Assembly (NCBI GenBank): GCA_002499445.1
Contig: DALS01000014.1
Location: 1,940 to 31,524 of the forward strand
Origin: Methanosarcina sp. UBA293
GTDB lineage: Archaea; Halobacteriota; Methanosarcinia; Methanosarcinales; Methanosarcinaceae
Reading direction: 5' to 3'
Length of the DNA: 29,585 bases
Shown here: in pieces, positions 1 through 7,347 of the stretch
Layout of the letters: the number at the start of each line of letters is the position of its first letter
Numbering within the stretch: position 1 is the first letter of the stretch
Translations under genes and position numbers: made by a program
The notes under the pieces: model-generated
Told to the model about the DNA's origin: nothing
Database searches by the model: none
Seen by the model: only the letters and a program-made list of their open reading frames with translations

Positions 1-459
1 GCAGGCCACGAAAAAACAATGACCTGTCTCCTTCCGGCACTTTCCGGAGCAAACACGATCTATGGAGCCGGAATGCTTGAGCTTGGTATGACCTTCTCAA
101 TGGAACAGCTAGTAATCGACAATGACATCATTCAGATGACCAAAAAAGCCATGCAGGGAATTCCAGTCTCAGAAGAAACTCTTTCTGTCGAATCTATCCA
201 GAAAGTAGGCATTGGAAATAACTTCCTCGCCCTCAAACAGACCAGGCAACTTATAGACTATCCCTCCAGCCCCATGCTTATTGACAGGCGTATGTTTGGA
301 GACTGGGCAGCAGCCGGCTCAAAGGATCTTGCAGCCGTGGCAAATGAAAAGGTCCAGGATGTCCTGAAACACCATGAGGTGCCTCCAATCGACGCAGATA
401 TCCTCAAGGATATGCAGGCGATTGTGAATAAGGCTGACAAAGCTTTCAAAGAGGGTTAA
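1..459 (+). CDS. mttB: Trimethylamine methyltransferase MttB, C-terminal part (5' end outside window)
   Basis: The frame is open from base 1 to a TAA at 457-459, giving the last 152 residues of a longer protein. The stretch GANTIYGAGMLELGMTF followed by the FSMEQLVIDNDI segment is typical of the C-terminal part of the MttB family. These are cytoplasmic methyltransferases that move a methyl group from trimethylamine to a cognate corrinoid protein. In Methanosarcina the family carries an in-frame amber codon read as pyrrolysine; that codon lies upstream of this window and cannot be seen here. The first internal ATG (base 19) is not the real start. The gene runs into mttC after 16 bases, so the two form an operon. 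The assignment to trimethylamine rather than another methylamine rests on family resemblance and on the mttC neighbour. Confidence 0.9.
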   Translation, partial: AGHEKTMTCLLPALSGANTIYGAGMLELGMTFSMEQLVIDNDIIQMTKKAMQGIPVSEETLSVESIQKVGIGNNFLALKQTRQLIDYPSSPMLIDRRMFGDWAAAGSKDLAAVANEKVQDVLKHHEVPPIDADILKDMQAIVNKADKAFKEG

Positions 460-475
460 GTTAAGGGGGAGTAAA

Positions 476-1129
476 ATGGCAAGCAAAGAAGAGATTATAG
501 CAAAAGCAAAAGAAGCAATTACCGAGTTTGACGAAGAACTTGCAGCAGAAGTCGCAACTGAAGCCCTTGCTGCAGGAGTTGACCCTGTAGAGCTTATTGA
601 GAAGGGCTTTACTGCAGGCATGGAAGAAGTCGGGGAAAAATTTGGACAGGGTGAACTTTTCCTGCCCCATGTACTTGCAGCCGCAGAGGCAATGAATGCA
701 GGTATAAAAGTCATCACCCCAGAGATGGAAAAGCGCCAGGCTCAGACCAAGAACCTCGGAACCGTCATTATTGGAACTATAGAAGGCGACATCCATTCCA
801 TCGGAAAGGACATTGTAGCTTCCATGCTCAACATTGCAGGTTTCAAAGTTGTAGACCTTGGAAGAGACGTCCCAATCAAGACCTTCGTCGAAAAGGTGAA
901 GGAATTCAAACCTCAGGTTGTTGCATCCTCTGCTCTTATGACTACCACAATGGTCAACCAGATCCAGATCGAGGAACAACTCAAAGAGGCAGGTCTCCGC
1001 GATCAGGTAAAAACAATGGTCGGAGGCGCTCCTGTCACTCAGGACTGGGCAGACAAGATCGGCGCAGACATCTACGGTGAAAGCGCCAATGATGCCGTAG
1101 CCAAGGTAAAAGCAGCCCTAAAAGTCTGA
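476..1129 (+). CDS. mttC: Trimethylamine corrinoid protein MttC
   Basis: This 217-residue protein is the methyl carrier that accepts a methyl group from MttB and passes it to the coenzyme M methyltransferase MtbA in methylotrophic methanogenesis. An N-terminal helical cap domain (about residues 1-88) is followed by a Rossmann-type B12 domain. The cobalt-ligating motif D-x-H-x-x-G is visible as D105, H107 and G110 (GDIHSIG). The later SSALMTTTM (151-159) and GGAPV (183-187) segments complete the cobalamin-binding signature. Length is normal for the methylamine corrinoid proteins. The start is supported by an AGGGGGAG ribosome binding site five bases upstream of ATG. It sits 16 bases after mttB. 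A dimethylamine carrier (MtbC) is the main alternative, but the upstream MttB-type gene favours MttC. Confidence 0.88.
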   Translation: MASKEEIIAKAKEAITEFDEELAAEVATEALAAGVDPVELIEKGFTAGMEEVGEKFGQGELFLPHVLAAAEAMNAGIKVITPEMEKRQAQTKNLGTVIIGTIEGDIHSIGKDIVASMLNIAGFKVVDLGRDVPIKTFVEKVKEFKPQVVASSALMTTTMVNQIQIEEQLKEAGLRDQVKTMVGGAPVTQDWADKIGADIYGESANDAVAKVKAALKV

Positions 1130-1139
1130 TAATTAAAAA

Positions 1140-1342
1140 GGCAGGCAGTCCCGGAGGAAATTCCTGACACGTTATAGTGACCAGGTCCTCCGGCACACCT
1201 GCCCAACAACTCTATGGTACTTACCTGGGACTGTTGTATGGGTGCTGAACCCATTTGATAAAATATATGAAATTATTTCTGGAACCTTCGGAAGAGTCCG
1301 GAGTTCGGATGCTTGTATCAGATATGTCTAACGACCCTTTTT
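1140..1342 (+). other. Structured non-coding 3' region after mttBC
   Basis: The gap between mttC and the convergent minus-strand gene is unusually rich in inverted repeats. The first hairpin is compound: GGCAGG (1140-1145) pairs with CCTGCC (1198-1203), CCGGAGGA (1151-1158) pairs with TCCTCCGG (1186-1193), and CCTG/CAGG and CAC/GTG close the apical part (1163-1185). A second, CCCAACAAC (from 1202) with GTTGTATGGG, shares bases with the first and with a third short GGG/CCC pairing near 1240-1252, so alternative folds are possible. A further hairpin lies near 1281-1315 (GAAC...TCGGA/TCCGG...GTTC). A T5 run at about 1338-1342 ends the region. It may be a terminator/stability element of the operon or a separate RNA. 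Confidence 0.6.
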
Positions 1343-1352
1343 AAAAATAATG

Positions 1353-2036
1353 TTAAAGGACATACCAGTCCGTGTCGTCAACCGAGAGGTCTTCCCGAAG
1401 GCCGACTTTTCTCCTCGGAAGTTTAAGAGCGTCAGTAATTGCATCGGAAAGGTCCTGAAGGTACTCTCTAGAAGAGAGGCTATTGTAGATGAAAGGTTTA
1501 TCGGGTTGGAGCATAGTCTGGATTGTAGATTCCCTAGGAACTATGTCCACTTTTATATCGACCATTTCTACGGCTTTTTCCATCGCAGTTCGGAAATCTC
1601 CGATACAGTAAGCTATCCTGTGTTTGTAATTATTCCTGGTCTTTTCAAGATAAGCGGCAAGCCTTTCACTTTCCATTTTTATGAAATCTCGTTTGATCTT
1701 TGCCACATTACACTTGCCCATCATGAAACTGTAATGCATGAAAGGATACTGGGTATCAAGTTCCCTTGGCGTAATCCCACAGGTTCCAAAGGTTACTATA
1801 TGTACATCCTCAGGTTTTGCAATTCCAAAAATTACCCTGTCAAACTTTTTATGAGAAGGGCTTTCATGATAGGGTTTCCTTTTGGCACAGGGCACGAAAA
1901 TACAGAGTTCCCTGTAGGGGGCTTCATACTCTGTAAGTACCCATTCATTGGCCCTTATCATATCAGGGTGATAAATTACCCTATCAGTATCAAGAGGCTC
2001 TTTAGAACGCTCATCCTCAGGAATAATGGGTCTCAT
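1353..2036 (-). CDS. Archaeosine synthase (ArcS) core-domain protein, stand-alone
   Basis: The protein carries the motif PCAKRKPYHESPSH (residues 49-62 from the chosen start), which matches PC-x3-KPY-x2-S-x2-H, the signature of the core domain of ArcS (DUF5591). ArcS attaches lysine to preQ0 at position 15 of tRNA on the way to archaeosine. Full-length ArcS also has a TGT-like region and a PUA RNA-binding domain; this protein of about 227 residues has neither, so it is either a split/auxiliary ArcS or a paralogue with another substrate. I chose ATG at 2036; an in-frame TTG at 2045 is also possible. There is no clear Shine-Dalgarno site, but a TATA-like box about 32-40 bases upstream of the ATG suggests a very short leader. 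The gene converges on mttC. Confidence 0.75.
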   Translation of the reverse strand: MRPIIPEDERSKEPLDTDRVIYHPDMIRANEWVLTEYEAPYRELCIFVPCAKRKPYHESPSHKKFDRVIFGIAKPEDVHIVTFGTCGITPRELDTQYPFMHYSFMMGKCNVAKIKRDFIKMESERLAAYLEKTRNNYKHRIAYCIGDFRTAMEKAVEMVDIKVDIVPRESTIQTMLQPDKPFIYNSLSSREYLQDLSDAITDALKLPRRKVGLREDLSVDDTDWYVL

Positions 2037-2071
2037 AAACGTCAAAGCTAATTGAGCCTGGAGATTGTATA

Positions 2072-2103
2072 TATAATTAACTGATTCTATAATTAACTGA
2101 TTC
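2072..2103. repeat. Perfect 16-bp tandem duplication upstream of the ArcS-like gene
   Basis: The 16-mer TATAATTAACTGATTC occurs at 2072-2087 and again, without a spacer, at 2088-2103. It overlaps the AT-rich element that would serve as TATA box for the minus-strand ArcS-like gene, so the duplication may have doubled a promoter element. Confidence 0.85.
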
Positions 2104-2188
2104 AGAAGCAGCAGGGGTTACAGGCAGCCGCAGGAATATATAAGTTTGAGAATATTCCCTCAAAAATGAATCAAACAATATCCGCAAA

Positions 2189-2305
2189 ATGTCAATAAAA
2201 GATTTAAAAAGAATAATTGATTGGGGAAATATATTAGATATTGCTGTTGATGATTTACCTGTTGATTTTGAAAATTCTTCACATTTCAAAATTACTATAA
2301 TTTAA
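2189..2305 (+). CDS. Small orphan ORF of 38 residues, doubtful
   Basis: An ATG at 2189 opens 38 codons starting MSIKDLKRIIDWG and ending in ITII before TAA. A good TATA-like box (AATATATAAG, about 2135-2144) lies upstream, which would place a transcript start near 2168, so the ORF would have a short leader. The C-terminal reading frame is followed, in another frame, by a hydrophobic stretch without a start codon (to about 2370), so this could be the remnant of a slightly longer membrane protein. I recognise no family. The base composition is very AT-rich, which by itself generates such ORFs. Confidence 0.25.
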   Translation: MSIKDLKRIIDWGNILDIAVDDLPVDFENSSHFKITII

Positions 2306-2530
2306 TATATTTACTAATAGATTTAATTGTTACAATAATTATATTTATTATAGCAATTATGATTAAAATATAAATAATAATACCTATAACAGTACTTAAA
2401 TTCGTCAACAAACCATTATACTTTGGGAAGATACACTAAAATAGTGTAATAGATGGAAATATCATTAAAAATATCATTGTTAAAAAACCTCTAGATATTT
2501 TTAGCGACATTACTATTCCCTTTAGAATAT

Positions 2531-2748
2531 TTAAGAAACTGTTGCAGTGAAACTATCATCATCCCATGCAAAAAGGCCACTAGCTACCCTCTTGTTCATG
2601 GCCATATGCATAGAAGTTGAAACTTCCTGTATTATCTATATTTAACTTTAACTTTTATAGTTTCTCTGTATCCAAAGGTATGAACGCCCTGCCAAAACAA
2701 TACAGTAGCTGGGCCATACACTATTCCTTTCTCTGGAATAGACCGGTT
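2531..2748 (-). pseudogene. Remnant of a beta-rich surface-type protein gene
   Basis: Read on the minus strand, three short in-order blocks fit one protein tail but need frame changes. They are a block containing GIVYGPATVLFWQGVHTFGY and ending in KVKVKYR (about 2748-2638), a block NTGSFNFYAYGHEQEGS ending in TAG (about 2635-2580), and SGLFAWDDDSFTATVS ending in TAA at 2531. The alternating hydrophobic/polar pattern suggests a beta-sandwich, as in secreted or cell-surface repeats. I do not identify the family by name. The upstream part is missing where the transposase remnant begins, so the gene was probably broken by insertion. Confidence rests on the consistent order of blocks and their coding-like composition. 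Confidence 0.5.
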
Positions 2749-2767
2749 GTTTCGCTGCGCGAAACAA
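2747..2767. repeat. Perfect 9-bp inverted repeat with 3-nt loop at a pseudogene junction
   Basis: TTGTTTCGC (2747-2755) and GCGAAACAA (2759-2767) are exact reverse complements around TGC. The hairpin lies just where the minus-strand surface-protein remnant stops and the plus-strand transposase remnant begins, so it may mark an insertion boundary. Confidence 0.7.
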
Positions 2768-2768
2768 T

Positions 2769-3360
2769 GTGAGAATGTATTGGGGCCAAGAAAAACAGTA
2801 TGTAGCAGATGAATTTATAGAAGACAGATAGACATCTTTCAGATTCAGAACCTCATTTTGTAACAGATAAATAAAAATTTTATGTTGAGCTTCTTTTTGA
2901 AAAAATGTGAGAGTGAATGGAGTTTCCTAAAACTTGAAAGATAGAAAGACCGAAGAAACCCAAATTAATTTCGGATAAAAACTTGAAGTATGCTCAGGTT
3001 GTCAAAAATAAGCAGGGAAAAAAGCTCCAGAATGCTGAAAAAAAGATTATCTTTGGTCAAAATATAGATCAAAGTGAAATCTCAACAAGTTTACTTGAAA
3101 GACAAAATTTAACTTTTAGATAGAACAATAATAGGATTTCAAGAAAAACAATAGGATTTTCAAAGAAGCTAAGGAATCTGTATAATCAAATGAGGCTTTA
3201 CTGTACTCATTTTAACTTCTGTAAGGTTTATAGAGGATTAGTAAAAGAAAAGGAAAAGGGAGTTCTGGAAAAGAAAACACCTGCACAATAGTCTGAAATC
3301 GTTAAAAAGAAGTGGGGATTAATAGAGTTGTTAAGTTACAGGTGTCAAAACATCAACTGA
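2769..3360 (+). pseudogene. Decayed DDE transposase (IS1/ISNCY-like), C-terminal part
   Basis: One long plus-strand frame reads as a transposase C-terminus once stops are ignored. Recognisable stretches are SDSEPHFVTDK (about 2839-2871), ERPKKPKLISDKNLKYAQVV (2944-3003), SLLERQNLTFR, RISRKTIGFSKK, MRLYCTHFNFCK and the tail KKWGLIELLSYR before TGA at 3358. In-frame stops are TAA 2872, TGA 2908, 2914 and 2935, TAG 3121 and TAG 3289. A frameshift near 2820 separates an upstream block (KQYVADEFIE) in another frame. The TAG at 3121 sits where relatives usually have glutamine, and the TGAs sit where glycine or tryptophan is expected, so they look like point mutations. The N-terminal half is absent. 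The exact IS family is uncertain. Confidence 0.78.
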
Positions 3361-3364
3361 TTAA

Positions 3365-3619
3365 CTAGAGAGTACCTAAACTTTCATCAGGCTTTTTATC
3401 CCCTGACTCTTCAATGTACCGCTGTGATATTTTTCTTTCTTTAAAATTGCCTGTTCCTGTTATTATCTGGGATACATCTATTTCTGCAAATTCTGAACCG
3501 TCTTCTCCTTTTAAAATGTATACCAGGGTTTGGTTGAGTGAGTTTCGAGGCGAGCCAGAGTGAAAGAGTGTAAATTCAAATATAGTATCTTCTGTTTCTG
3601 TCTTGTTGGTTATATGCAT
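3365..3619 (-). CDS. Hypothetical protein, 84 residues, possibly a remnant
   Basis: The ORF starts with ATG at 3619, preceded by a weak GGGA site at suitable distance, and ends only four bases from the end of the transposase remnant. The sequence has alternating hydrophobic residues (FEFTLFHSG, LVYILKGEDG, EIDVSQIITGTG), suggesting beta strands, and a charged tail. There is no signal peptide or membrane segment. I do not recognise a family. Because it abuts the decayed transposase it could be the truncated start of a longer gene. The coding quality is moderate; it may or may not be expressed. Confidence 0.45.
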   Translation of the reverse strand: MHITNKTETEDTIFEFTLFHSGSPRNSLNQTLVYILKGEDGSEFAEIDVSQIITGTGNFKERKISQRYIEESGDKKPDESLGTL

Positions 3620-3700
3620 ATTTTTCCCTATTGTTCTATTATGTACATCCCACTTTTGTATGTGGCATCCACTAAGAGTTTAATAGACTTAAGGATATAT

Positions 3701-4258
3701 TTAATAAAGAAGTCCTAAATTGTCGAACTCTGACTTAACGACCCTCATACCCTCTTCACAATCCTCCGGACATTTCCCGCCTGTGATTACCAGCTTACCA
3801 GAGCTGAACACAAGCACTACTACTTTGGGAGCCCCGACCCTATAAATAAGCCCAGGAAATACCTCTGGCTCGTATTCGACATTCTCCAGACCAAAAGCTA
3901 TAGCAATGGTGTTCAGGTTAAGGGTTGTTTTCAAATCAGCACTAGCTACAATGTTCTGAACATGAACTTCAGGTTCTAGATCTATTTTATCGAAGCCGAT
4001 GTCCTTTAGTGTGTTAGCCAGAGTGATTACGGCCGCATGAGCGTTCTCGATGCTCTTAGCTCCAGTGCATACCACTTTTCCGGAAGTGAAAATTAGAAAG
4101 GCAGCCTTGGGATTCTCAATTCTGTAGACGAGGCCGGGGAACTTCGTTTTGTTATATTCTGCGCCTTCCAGCCCAGACTCCATCATTTTTACCAGGTCGA
4201 AATCTTCCGCCAGCTTGGTGGATGCCACCACATTCTCTAGCTTTACTGTGGATTCCAT
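3701..4258 (-). CDS. tbp: TATA-box binding protein (TBP)
   Basis: The 185-residue protein consists of the two direct repeats of the TBP saddle. VKLENVVAST (5-14) corresponds to VHVQNIVASA (98-107), and FPGLVYRIENPKAAFLIF (40-57) corresponds to FPGLIYRVGAPKVVVLVF (134-151). TBP binds the promoter TATA box and, with TFB, recruits RNA polymerase. Length is the archaeal norm; the end (DNLGLLY) has no acidic tail. There is no Shine-Dalgarno site before the ATG. The gene lies downstream of, and in the same direction as, an aminotransferase gene, but a gap of 360 bases suggests its own promoter. Methanosarcina species can have more than one TBP; I cannot tell from the window which paralogue this is. 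Confidence 0.97.
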   Translation of the reverse strand: MESTVKLENVVASTKLAEDFDLVKMMESGLEGAEYNKTKFPGLVYRIENPKAAFLIFTSGKVVCTGAKSIENAHAAVITLANTLKDIGFDKIDLEPEVHVQNIVASADLKTTLNLNTIAIAFGLENVEYEPEVFPGLIYRVGAPKVVVLVFSSGKLVITGGKCPEDCEEGMRVVKSEFDNLGLLY

Positions 4259-4618
4259 ACAGCATGTATCTGGAAGTTCTATAGTTCTGATTGTCGGTTC
4301 AAGGCAAAAAATAAAGATTTTAGTAGTTTGTATTGGGCAAATTGCCTAACTCATATGTTGTAAAACTCACAAAGTTACTTCTTAATAAAATACCTGACCC
4401 AAATTCCCGCCTTCCCTCTTATCTCAAGTATTCTACACAATATAGGAGTAGAAAGGTTCTCTTCGATTACTAAGAGATAAAATGCGGTTAAATCAAGTTT
4501 TGAGATGAGCTAATGATAAATAAACCACCTCGTCCGAAAAACAAATGATGAGGAAAATCGAATAAAAATAAGATTTAATGAAAATTTTGAAAAGAAATCT
4601 GGAAAGATTTGGCTGAAT
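4259..4618. other. Intergenic region, probable tbp promoter
   Basis: About 360 bases between the aminotransferase stop and tbp contain no plausible coding frame. It is AT-rich and must hold the tbp promoter (minus strand). I see no strong inverted repeat. Confidence 0.5.
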
Positions 4619-5800
4619 TTACTGCTTTAATCCGTCCATAAAGTCTCCCATTCTATCTAATGCTTTTCTAATATCATCTATTGATGCTGCATAGGCGCAG
4701 CGCAGGAAACCTTCGCCTGCCTCTCCAAAAACATCTCCAGGAATTGTAACGACTTTCTTTTCATCCAGAAGACGCTCTGCAAACTCAGAGGAAGAAAGCC
4801 CAGTGTTCCCAATATAAGGGAAGGCGTAAAATGCTCCTTTAGGGTTGCAACACTCAAGCCCTATTTTATTAAAGCCGTTGACAATAAAATGCCTGCGCCG
4901 GTCGTATTCCCTTACCATCCGCTCCATTTCATCTTTACCATTTCGGAGGGCTTCGATTGCACCTATTTGAGCGGTTATGGGGGCGCAAAGCATGGAATAC
5001 TGATGAATCATCATCATCGAGTGTATAATCTCAGGGGAGCCCATTGCAAAACCGAGCCTGAGACCTGTCATTGCATAAGCTTTGGAGAAACCATTGAGCA
5101 TAATAGTCCGCTCTTTCATACCGTCAAGGGAAGAGAACGGAACATGTTTGCTTCCATAGGTAAGGCACTCATAGACTTCGTCCGAGATGACAAACAAATC
5201 ATTTTCCACAATAAGATCGGCAATGTCCTCCAGCTCTTCCTGTGTCATAATCGCTCCTGTAGGATTGTTAGGGAAGTTGAGAATTATTGCCTTGGTTTTG
5301 TTAGTAATCGCAGGTTTGAGGGCTTCGGCAGTCAAGCTAAACTCATCATCCCTATGGGTGGAAACGATAACAGGCTTACCTCCTGCAAGCACGACAGACG
5401 GCACATACGCCACATATGAAGGCTGGACGATAATAACCTCATCACCAGGATTGACCACTGTCCTTACTGCTATATCCAGAGCTTCACTCACGCCTGTTGT
5501 TATGAGTACTTCAGAGGATGGGTCATAGTTCAGACCGTAGCGCCTGTAATAAGTCTTGGTAAGTTCATCTCTGAGCTCTGGAAGTCCGTAATTTGAAGTA
5601 TATGAAGTCTGCCCTTTTTCCAGAGAATGAATGCACATTTCACGGATATGCCACGGAGTGATGAAATCAGGTTCTCCTACCCCAAGAGAGATTATATCCT
5701 CAAGTCCGGAAACCAGATCAAAAAAGCGGCGTATTCCTGAAGGGGGAATGTTTTTCACAGCATCGGCAACAAACTTGGAAGGATCGCACGGAGGTCTCAA
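4619..5800 (-). CDS. Class I/II PLP-dependent aminotransferase
   Basis: A fold-type I aminotransferase of the aspartate/aromatic group, about 393 residues. Numbered from the GTG at 5809, the PLP-binding features are the SNYGLPELR segment (72-80), NNPTG (181-185), SDEVYE (209-214) and the Schiff-base lysine in NGFSKAYAMTG (K243), with R251 close behind. A C-terminal FLRCAYAAS carries the substrate-carboxylate arginine. Two starts compete: GTG at 5809 and TTG at 5800; I chose TTG because AGGGTG precedes it at six bases. The substrate cannot be read from sequence; aspartate or aromatic amino acids are the usual choices. It lies 70-80 bases downstream of an Lrp/AsnC regulator on the same strand, so the two probably form an operon and the regulator may respond to the amino acid. 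Confidence 0.9.
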   Translation of the reverse strand: MRPPCDPSKFVADAVKNIPPSGIRRFFDLVSGLEDIISLGVGEPDFITPWHIREMCIHSLEKGQTSYTSNYGLPELRDELTKTYYRRYGLNYDPSSEVLITTGVSEALDIAVRTVVNPGDEVIIVQPSYVAYVPSVVLAGGKPVIVSTHRDDEFSLTAEALKPAITNKTKAIILNFPNNPTGAIMTQEELEDIADLIVENDLFVISDEVYECLTYGSKHVPFSSLDGMKERTIMLNGFSKAYAMTGLRLGFAMGSPEIIHSMMMIHQYSMLCAPITAQIGAIEALRNGKDEMERMVREYDRRRHFIVNGFNKIGLECCNPKGAFYAFPYIGNTGLSSSEFAERLLDEKKVVTIPGDVFGEAGEGFLRCAYAASIDDIRKALDRMGDFMDGLKQ

Positions 5801-5879
5801 GCAAAACACCCTGTAAAAATATATAATTAATATAAGATGTAAAATTAAATAGGAATATCAAGCTCTAAACCAGCCCGTA

Positions 5880-6371
5880 TTAAAACGAGACTGGCAGCTT
5901 TTTAATCGTTTCAGGTTCGTGAAGGATAACCCCATCTTCTTTATAGGTTTTCAGTACGAAATGGGTTGACGTACTCTGTACCTGATCAAGGGTTGCAATT
6001 TTCTCTGCTACGAAAAAGGCCACGTCCTTCATCGATTTTCCCCGGACTGTAAGGGATATATCATAATTCCCGGATAGGAGCCTGACTGATCTAACTTCCG
6101 GGAACTTATAGATCCTTTCTGCAATTGCCTGATAGCCCTGATTGCGTTCAAGAGTAACCTTTAGCTCAATCACGGCGTATACATAATTCTCCCCGACCAG
6201 GTCCCAATCAACTATGGTCTTGTAGTGCCGGATAATTCCCGTCTCTTCAAGCTTTGTAATTTCCTGGGAAACTTCCTGTGCAGACATATCGATAAGGGAT
6301 GCGATCTCTTCTGGAGTTGCTCGAGCGTCGTTTTCAAGAATTTCCAATATATGTCGAACCTTTTCATCCAT
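5880..6371 (-). CDS. Lrp/AsnC-family transcriptional regulator
   Basis: The protein (about 163 residues from ATG 6371) has an N-terminal winged helix-turn-helix, starting MDEKVRHILEILENDAR and containing ATPEEIASLIDMS and the recognition region. A RAM-type ligand-binding domain follows (VYAVIELKVTL through RSVRLLSGNYDISLTVRG). Such proteins form octamers or dimers and sense amino acids. The ORF extends to a GTG at 6386, but GGTGAT five bases before ATG 6371 decides for the ATG. It is upstream of, and co-directional with, the aminotransferase gene, a common archaeal pairing that suggests local control of amino acid metabolism. Upstream is rps8e, separated by a hairpin terminator. Confidence 0.92.
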   Translation of the reverse strand: MDEKVRHILEILENDARATPEEIASLIDMSAQEVSQEITKLEETGIIRHYKTIVDWDLVGENYVYAVIELKVTLERNQGYQAIAERIYKFPEVRSVRLLSGNYDISLTVRGKSMKDVAFFVAEKIATLDQVQSTSTHFVLKTYKEDGVILHEPETIKKLPVSF

Positions 6372-6417
6372 AATGATCACCGGCACAAAAATAAATAAAG
6401 GAATTTGACAAAGAAAT

Positions 6418-6431
6418 CCCCGTTTTCGGGG
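6418..6431 (-). terminator. Hairpin terminator after rps8e
   Basis: CCCCG (6418-6422) pairs with CGGGG (6427-6431) around TTTT. On the minus strand it is followed by a T-rich stretch (ATTTCTTTG). It lies between the rps8e stop and the Lrp gene. Confidence 0.6.
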
Positions 6432-6446
6432 TAAACTCTACTAAAG

Positions 6447-6824
6447 TTATTCGATTAATACAGCGTTTACAACTCCGTCCTGCCCTGGTCTACTTGTTAC
6501 TCTAGCAGTTCCAAGTGTAGTCCTTATAACAGAGCCTTTTGTCAGAATGTTACGCCTGACGTAGTGCTTGTTTGCGATGTTGTCGAGGACTCTCTCAATC
6601 TGGGCAGAAGCGGTTTTTCCGTCTTTGGGATTTGTCACGTTTGCAACGTTGCACTGAAGAAGTCTTACCTTCCTGTTGCCTCCCATTGTGTGAACATTTT
6701 TCCTCTTTATTTCACTTATACGGGTTTCCGCAGACTCGCGGCCCATTTCAAACTTGCGCTTTCCGCGGGCAGCAACAATTTTCCCACCGGTCATTTTTCT
6801 TCTGGAGCTACCTTGCCATCTCAT
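6447..6824 (-). CDS. rps8e: 30S ribosomal protein S8e
   Basis: A 125-residue basic protein starting MRWQGSSRRKMTGGK, the hallmark of archaeal S8e, followed by the conserved KRKFEMGRE and KRKNVHTMGGNRKVRLL segments and the C-terminal RVTSRPGQDGVVNAVLIE. It is a structural component of the small ribosomal subunit found in archaea and eukaryotes but not bacteria. GAGGT six bases upstream of the ATG supports the start. Length matches archaeal orthologues. It is transcribed on its own, with a long upstream spacer and a downstream hairpin. Confidence 0.97.
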   Translation of the reverse strand: MRWQGSSRRKMTGGKIVAARGKRKFEMGRESAETRISEIKRKNVHTMGGNRKVRLLQCNVANVTNPKDGKTASAQIERVLDNIANKHYVRRNILTKGSVIRTTLGTARVTSRPGQDGVVNAVLIE

Positions 6825-7347
6825 ATTAAAACCTCATCGTGTATTGAAATTATAATCAATGTTTATCCTTATGATTATTTCTTTGTTTTCGTAAATTCTC
6901 TACTTACCGAATTTAACTTAGACTGTAAATTAGACTGTAATCCTGATGATCTTGAATTGATGATCGTGTCAAGGCAAAAGCATACCAATCCGTAGCTTAA
7001 TTGCTCTGATTATATATTAATTATATTAACAGGAGTACTTAATTAGCATATTTGCTATGGACTAATCAATACAAATAGAATCGTATAAGAACTTTGCGAT
7101 TAGGCTGTCAAAAAAACTCAATTTTGCGTCCTGTCTGAGCCTATAAAAAGAAATCAACTTTAAAGAATCGTAAAGTAATGAAAAAATAAATCAAGATTAA
7201 ACCCACGAAAGCAGGTTACGGAAAAAAGCATATACTTAAAATTATATAAAAAGATTTATTCTCTTTGCAGGTAAAAGTTAAAAGATTAAATTTTAACCTA
7301 GAATTTTGATGTCTGAAAAGGGATACGGCGTTTCAGGAGAGAAAAAA
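6825..7347. other. Divergent intergenic region
   Basis: About 520 bases hold the promoters of rps8e (minus) and the DUF6951-like gene (plus). There is a short direct repeat (AGACTGTAA at 6920-6928 and 6932-6940) and AT-rich TATA-like runs near 7010-7030 and 7243-7255. I see no convincing gene. Confidence 0.4.

Noticed and set aside
1350..2051. Plus-strand ORF of 233 codons opposite the ArcS-like gene
   Set aside because: The minus-strand frame carries the exact ArcS signature; the plus frame has no recognisable motif.
2306..2372. Hydrophobic stretch in a shifted frame after the 38-codon ORF
   Set aside because: There is no start codon, and very AT-rich DNA yields Ile/Leu/Phe-rich frames by chance.
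2750..2814. Upstream extension of the minus-strand surface-protein remnant
   Set aside because: The stretch is antisense to the transposase remnant, which explains it better.
6958..7009. Possible C/D-box small RNA (TGATGA ... CTGA, 52 bases)
   Set aside because: The base before TGATGA is not a purine, no C'/D' boxes are seen and no terminal stem forms.
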